A DNA stretch of 64,000 nt from Druceiella hillmani (lineage: Eukaryota > Arthropoda > Insecta > Lepidoptera > Hepialidae): assembly GCA_039881145.1 (NCBI GenBank), contig JAYKKI010000007.1, positions 43,376,001 to 43,440,000 on the forward strand, given 5' to 3'. Shown one piece after another: positions 59,536 through 64,000 of the stretch (positions are counted from its first letter, which is position 1; every line of letters begins with the position of its first letter). The notes beneath the pieces were generated by a model. That model did not search any database and was not told the origin of the DNA. It saw only the letters and a list, made by a program, of their open reading frames with translations. Both the position numbers and the translations under genes were made by a program.

Positions 59536-60595
59536 AGTATGATTTTGAATTTTCTGTTTCTATTTATATGTTACATAAGCCCATTCAAAGGGAATACCAT
59601 CGGAAGTTTATATCTGAAGAAGGGAATAGCAGGGGAAGAGGAAGGGGAAGGGGAAGAAAATCTAATATCACGAAACAAGCAATTTCACGTTCCTATGGGA
59701 AACTCGAAATACACGAGCAACGTTCGGTCACCCGGTACTTTACATTAAGTAAATAAGCTGGAACTGTAGTAGTAGTAACCATTACTACCAATATATTTCT
59801 TCAAATTGTAGTAAGCTTGTTTCTTGGGAATACCAAGATCTAATTTATTCATTCATGTGACATAATCCTAAACGTACTGACGAATATACATAGATAATAT
59901 ATACCATCGAAAAAATAATGTTAACGAGAATTAATATGCGCGTAATCTTATCAGGTTAATGACCGTTAGTTAAACGAATACAGGATATGATAGTCGATTT
60001 TCGTCTATAAACATATTATGCATATTGATATAAATTGTATATAATTAGACTCAGAGTGGTGTATTGTTTATTATGATTGTTTATTATATTTACATGAAGG
60101 TTTTTAAACTTGTGATACACGATTGATATATTTAATATCAACATGTCAATATCCATCTATTGACATGTTTTGATACTAAATTTTTATTATAGAGTGAAAC
60201 ATCGAGTTTCATCCTTTATGAATTTTGCTATTTCTCTGCTTACAATGTAGCCTATATGTTGGTTCGTGATTATGTTTATATCAAGTTTAATAAAAATCTG
60301 TCCAGCCATTTAGGCGTGATTAAGTACCACAGTACATGGTACTCCAATCGTGGTATTTTAGTATTCCACGCTGCCGATGATATTGAAGACCACGAAGTCT
60401 ATGTGTTTTGCCGCAAGCTACGAAGGCTTGGTTGCGGATTTGTCAAGTAACGAACAAACCAAGTTCCGAATTTATAACATATAAGGGATAAATAATTTTA
60501 AAAAATAATGAAATCAATAACAAGGACCATATTTAAAATAATATTTCATCTCAACGTTCTGTACATTAACGTCAATCGTCTGATTTAGAATCTAG
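59536..60595. other. AT-rich non-coding DNA
   Basis: 'ggaagaggaaggggaaggg' near 59635 is a short purine tract. A 64-codon frame at 60256-60450 contains 'ctgtccagccatttaggcgt', typical wording of a decayed insect repeat, so it is not called as a gene. Confidence 0.4.
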
Positions 60596-60599
60596 CAAT

Positions 60600-61095
60600 G
60601 CGACGACGTCACATCAATGATGGCGACGTCACATCAATGGGATATACCCATAATATTGGCATTTCGAACTTCTTAACAAATCGTGTTGATACATAAAATG
60701 AGATGAAACGAAATTTCTTCTCGCTTTGTAACAATATCGCAATAAAGGCTTAATCCTTACCTACATCAACAGACAGATGATATAAGTGACATGGTCACAG
60801 TAGCTAGAGCGGTATCCAAAAATTATATTTAGTATCGCTTAATACGACAGATACGTCATATCAATTGGATATATCCATAATATTGGCATTCCAAACTTCA
60901 AGCTAATAATTAATAAATTCGTGTTGGTACATAAAATGAGATGAAACGAAATTATATCTCTTTTTGCTTAGTAACAATATCGTAATAAAGGCTTAATCCT
61001 TACCTACATCAATAGACAGATGATATAAGTGACATGGTCACCAACAGCTAGAGCGGTGTCCAAAAATTATTTTTAGTATCGCTTAATGCGACTGA
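60600..61095. repeat. two-copy direct repeat, ~240 bp
   Basis: 'gggatatacccataatattg' through 'gctagagcggtatccaaaaa' and 'tagtatcgcttaat' occurs at about 60638-60852 and again at about 60867-61090. The left copy is preceded by a doubled 'cgacgtcacatcaatg'. Confidence 0.92.
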
Positions 61096-62033
61096 TACGA
61101 CAGCGGTTGGTGGGTGTTTTTGCGTAAGTTTCTTTGAATTAATCATGGTTCTGCCTACCTATATTCGCAAAATAGGATGCAGCTAAAACTATGCCAATTC
61201 CCACCGAGGTTAGATAATGATAATGACTTGCAATATTTTCTCGCTTCTTTTATAGACATAAACATATGCAAGTGACCATAAGAGCTTGTAGTAAGTTTTA
61301 TAACTTAATTCTCCCAAAGTAAAATTCGAATGTGATCCAAATGTTTTGCAACCCTGTAAACCTTAAACTAAAGCTACACTTACATTATTTATCGCTCGAC
61401 TTCCGTCAGTAGTACCGTGATAAGTAATGATGAATCACAATTGACACTGGCTGTACAATATGGATGGCATCAGAATCTCAGTAATTTTTGCACATTACAC
61501 TAGATTGGAATAACAAAGTAGAGAAAATAAAATGAAAACTGGCGTTGCTATTGTATTAGGATTTTCATTAAAGCCACGTGTGAAAAATGTGACATTCGAA
61601 AATAGCTACAAAAAAGAGAAGAAATGCACACTTTACTAGAAAGCATTCGACTTTATAAGGAAATGTACAATTAATAAAATTATATTCTCATGCCTGGTGC
61701 CACTTTTAAAAGGATTCTTGAATTTATTATATCATTTTGTCCAAACATGATAGGACAATATAAAGGTCAAAGGACGAGAAGGTACTTTAAAGACAGATGA
61801 TCCAGCTCCAACTCGATACGCATGTTATTCTCCGTAAATGCTGATCGCGAGTCCTTAGAGCGTATAGTTCTAAGGACTCCAAGGACTAACGATAGATTTT
61901 GTAAAAATCTTGTCACCATTATCGTGATGCTCAATGCAGAGATGCTCTATAAGGACAATAAATATCACGACCCTACATTATGATTCGGATAGTATGTTAA
62001 ATAATGTACGAGTAGTAAACGCCTTATACTTAT
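61096..62033. other. AT-rich non-coding DNA
   Basis: No gene is supported. 'ctaaggactccaaggactaa' and 'gagtccttagagcgtatagt' near 61850-61890 form a short inverted pair. The last 12 bases (62022-62033) are the left duplication of hairpin copy 3. Confidence 0.4.
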
Positions 62034-62315
62034 TGAATATATTTGGCGTTAATTTTGTAGAAATTTATTATTCACAATTAAATGAAACTACGTGATGTAG
62101 TATTATTTCTACTTTCTTTAAGTTCTTTACCACGACCTAGGTTTCGTTGAATTACATCTTCGGGTAGGTAATTTGCAAAGATTTGATTATTGAAATCAGC
62201 AAAGATCTTTGCTAATTGTCCACCGGAAGATGTTGTAATACAACGAAACCTAGGTCGTGGTAAAGAACTTAAATAAAGTAGAAATAATACTACATCACGT
62301 TGTTTCATTTAATTG
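62034..62315 (-). mobile_element. hairpin element, copy 3
   Basis: This copy has the same orientation as copy 1: the tail gaatatatttggcg is on the left, then two arms that meet at about 62185. The arms are more diverged than in the other two copies, notably in the centre (cttcgggtaggtaatttgca against its partner). CCTTATACTTAT (62022-62033) and CCCTATACTTAT (62316-62327) flank it, an 11-of-12 direct match. The far end stops at '..tttcatttaattg', shorter than in copies 1 and 2. The 76-residue minus frame reads along the hairpin and is not a gene. Confidence 0.82.
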
Positions 62316-62327
62316 CCCTATACTTAT

Positions 62328-63480
62328 TTACTAACTATTTCCAGAACAGTCGTTTAAAAGTTACCACATTCATTTGCAACATAATAAAATATTTGAGACT
62401 CGTAAATTCTTATCAAAGTTTAAGTCAATCAGTAAAAATCCCCTTTGAAAAGTCTTAAATCGATGTAAGTGGAAATGAAAAAGTGTTAACCAGAAACAAG
62501 TCCAAGTTTACGTTGTGATTAAACAAAGTTTCGTTGTGTATAAACTTTACTGCAACGTAGATAAACAACTACAAGGGTAAAAAAGTTAATGCTACAAAAC
62601 TAATACCTAATCAAAAAGGTTTGTTATATTGCGATTAGCAGTGACAGATTAGTGTGAATTATAAATATCTTCGTAGACTACAAATGATTGATTTAGATTA
62701 GTTAATAAAAATAAAAGAAAGGTAGATACACATAACGTGTATAAACATCAGAAGTAAAAATACTATAACGCACCATGCTTGATATTAATAAATAAATGAA
62801 ACTAAACTCAAAGATATGAAAGGGTTGGATAAATATTTCGGCCTTGTGCACTGTGTTAACAGTATGGTGTCTGGTGAAACAAAATTAATTCCAGAAGAAA
62901 ACTGTTAAACAAATCCCCGCGATACCGTGGTGATGTTACAAGAAAGTTTTTGGATAAATTTTAGTGACGTCACAAAATCATAAAAAATTAAATTTTTTTT
63001 AAGTTTCGCGAAAATGGGGATGAGGATTAAAATCTATTGGGGTTTTCGTATTTAACTAAATCGATCTAAGTCGAAAAATATGTGGCGTGTGAGAACATCT
63101 TGGTTGTTGACGTTTCAGATGATATTTCAGACAACATTTGAAAACAAATATTTAATTACTAATCTATAATGAATAAGATTTACCTTTATATTTTTATATA
63201 AAAAAACATTTTGGGCTTTCAGTTGGTTTGAAATTTAGGTCAAACAATACACGGGACTTATTAGGTTTCCATTAAGTTCAACATTCTATTAAGTATATTC
63301 TCGTTTAAGAGGTTTTTGTATAAAACGCATTAGCAATAATAATTTGGAAGTCACTGGCACAAATACTGAATAAGAAATAACACACACCTACACACTACAT
63401 AATCGTAAACACATGTCCCCACAGTAAACAACACTTCATAAATATCGCCCCCATCAGTCGCCGCTGTAAGCAGACAGACC
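62328..63480. other. AT-rich non-coding DNA
   Basis: No gene or repeat can be supported. Confidence 0.4.
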
Positions 63481-63615
63481 CACATAAATATGTACCTACG
63501 TACGTGCTTTGCCTGCCAATCGCTCACGAGCCCACAAACAGGGCCATGTCTAGATAGAAATCAACGCCACCAGCAAACACTCCAACGATTTAATATCGAA
63601 TCATTCGTGAAACAT

Positions 63616-63786
63616 ATGTGTAATGTGACATTAACCATTACTGGATATCTACTAATTACCACTGTTTATGCGATAGTGGACACTTGCGAGGACTCCACAT
63701 TTGAGAAAACGTTGAGAACCTTCGTTAATAACACAATAGATAGCTATACACGAACGGTTAGGTTCTACCGTGCTGTCTCTTTAAAA
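63616..63786 (+). CDS. candidate first exon of a small secreted or membrane protein
   Basis: Within a 129-codon frame (63490-63879) the in-frame ATG at 63616 opens MCNVTLTITGYLLITTVYA, a plausible signal peptide or membrane segment. A soluble part with DTCEDSTFEKTLRTFVNNTI and an Asn-linked glycosylation-type NNT follows. Donor-like GTATAT at 63787 would close the exon after 57 codons. An alternative GTTAGG is at 63757. The part beyond 63787 is AT-rich and looks intronic. If real, the gene continues to the right of the window. The family is not recognised, and the upstream ATG at 63490 would give a Cys-rich leader that looks less natural. Confidence 0.33.
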
Positions 63787-64000
63787 GTATATTATATTTT
63801 CGTCTGTTGCGATTGGCATTCAATTTTTTTAAATTTGTCGTCAGCAAATTCCTTAAATATTGAAAAGTTAAAAATATAAATGCTGGCAAAAGACGGGGAT
63901 TGAATTAATCATATGATAACGAGGCCTTGACAGTGCGCGCATCACGCAAAAGCCACTGATGTTTTACGATCAATCAATCAATATAGTTAATTAGTAGAGT

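Noticed and set aside
60256..60450. 64-codon plus-strand frame
   Set aside because: It contains wording of a common decayed insect repeat and no conserved motif.
62078..62308. 76-residue minus-strand open frame with a signal-peptide-like start
   Set aside because: It runs along the arms of hairpin copy 3. The same text in copies 1 and 2 is broken by stops, so it is a by-product of the palindrome.

Overview
The window looks like arthropod nuclear DNA, most likely a lepidopteran insect. It is AT-rich with no prokaryote-like gene packing. It holds long (TA)n runs, tRNA-derived SINE pieces, and several copies of a non-coding repeat whose wording I recognise from moth and butterfly genomes: 'gccaaattt..a.gattctaggtcaa', then a 'gacagacggacag' run, then 'aagggttcc'. 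The order is an inference; no rRNA, mitochondrial or single-copy marker gene is present to settle it.

Protein coding is sparse. The one convincing gene segment is a 317-codon reading frame on the minus strand (28251-29201). It starts in a GC-rich block at about 29.0-29.35 kb and is probably a 5' coding exon of a gene running leftward. If so, some or all of the first 28 kb is its intron or 3' flank. Smaller exon-like segments with plausible splice sites lie at 3129-3365, 20636-20782, 33819-34015, 35050-35228 and 63616-63786, all on the plus strand and all tentative.

The rest is mobile and repetitive DNA. It includes a broken piggyBac transposon (31.06-34.08 kb), a hAT-type MITE with a perfect 8-bp target duplication (304-710), and a LINE 3' fragment (12.7 kb). 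Two copies of an LTR-like 0.4-kb repeat lie at 14.0 and 46.7 kb. There are also two tRNA-derived SINEs and three copies of a near-perfect 120-bp-arm hairpin element (19.9, 26.0 and 62.0 kb).

Tandem arrays are unusually numerous and share no unit. They include 40 bp at 2.5 kb, 95 bp at 4.7 kb, about 90 bp at 5.75 kb, about 160 bp at 21 kb, about 115 bp at 45.4 kb, 69 bp at 53.0 kb, eight units of exactly 143 bp at 54.7 kb, and 24 bp at 57.1 kb. Several GC-richer islands (5.1, 7.3, 21.8, 27.35, 42.7, 47.7, 50.5 and 58.8 kb) stand out from the AT-rich background and are candidate cis-regulatory blocks.

I see no operon-like or defence-like multi-gene system. The most original signal is the hairpin family. 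Its copies share an asymmetric tail, vary at the other end, and carry 10-12-bp flanking duplications, so any transcript would fold into a long double-stranded RNA.
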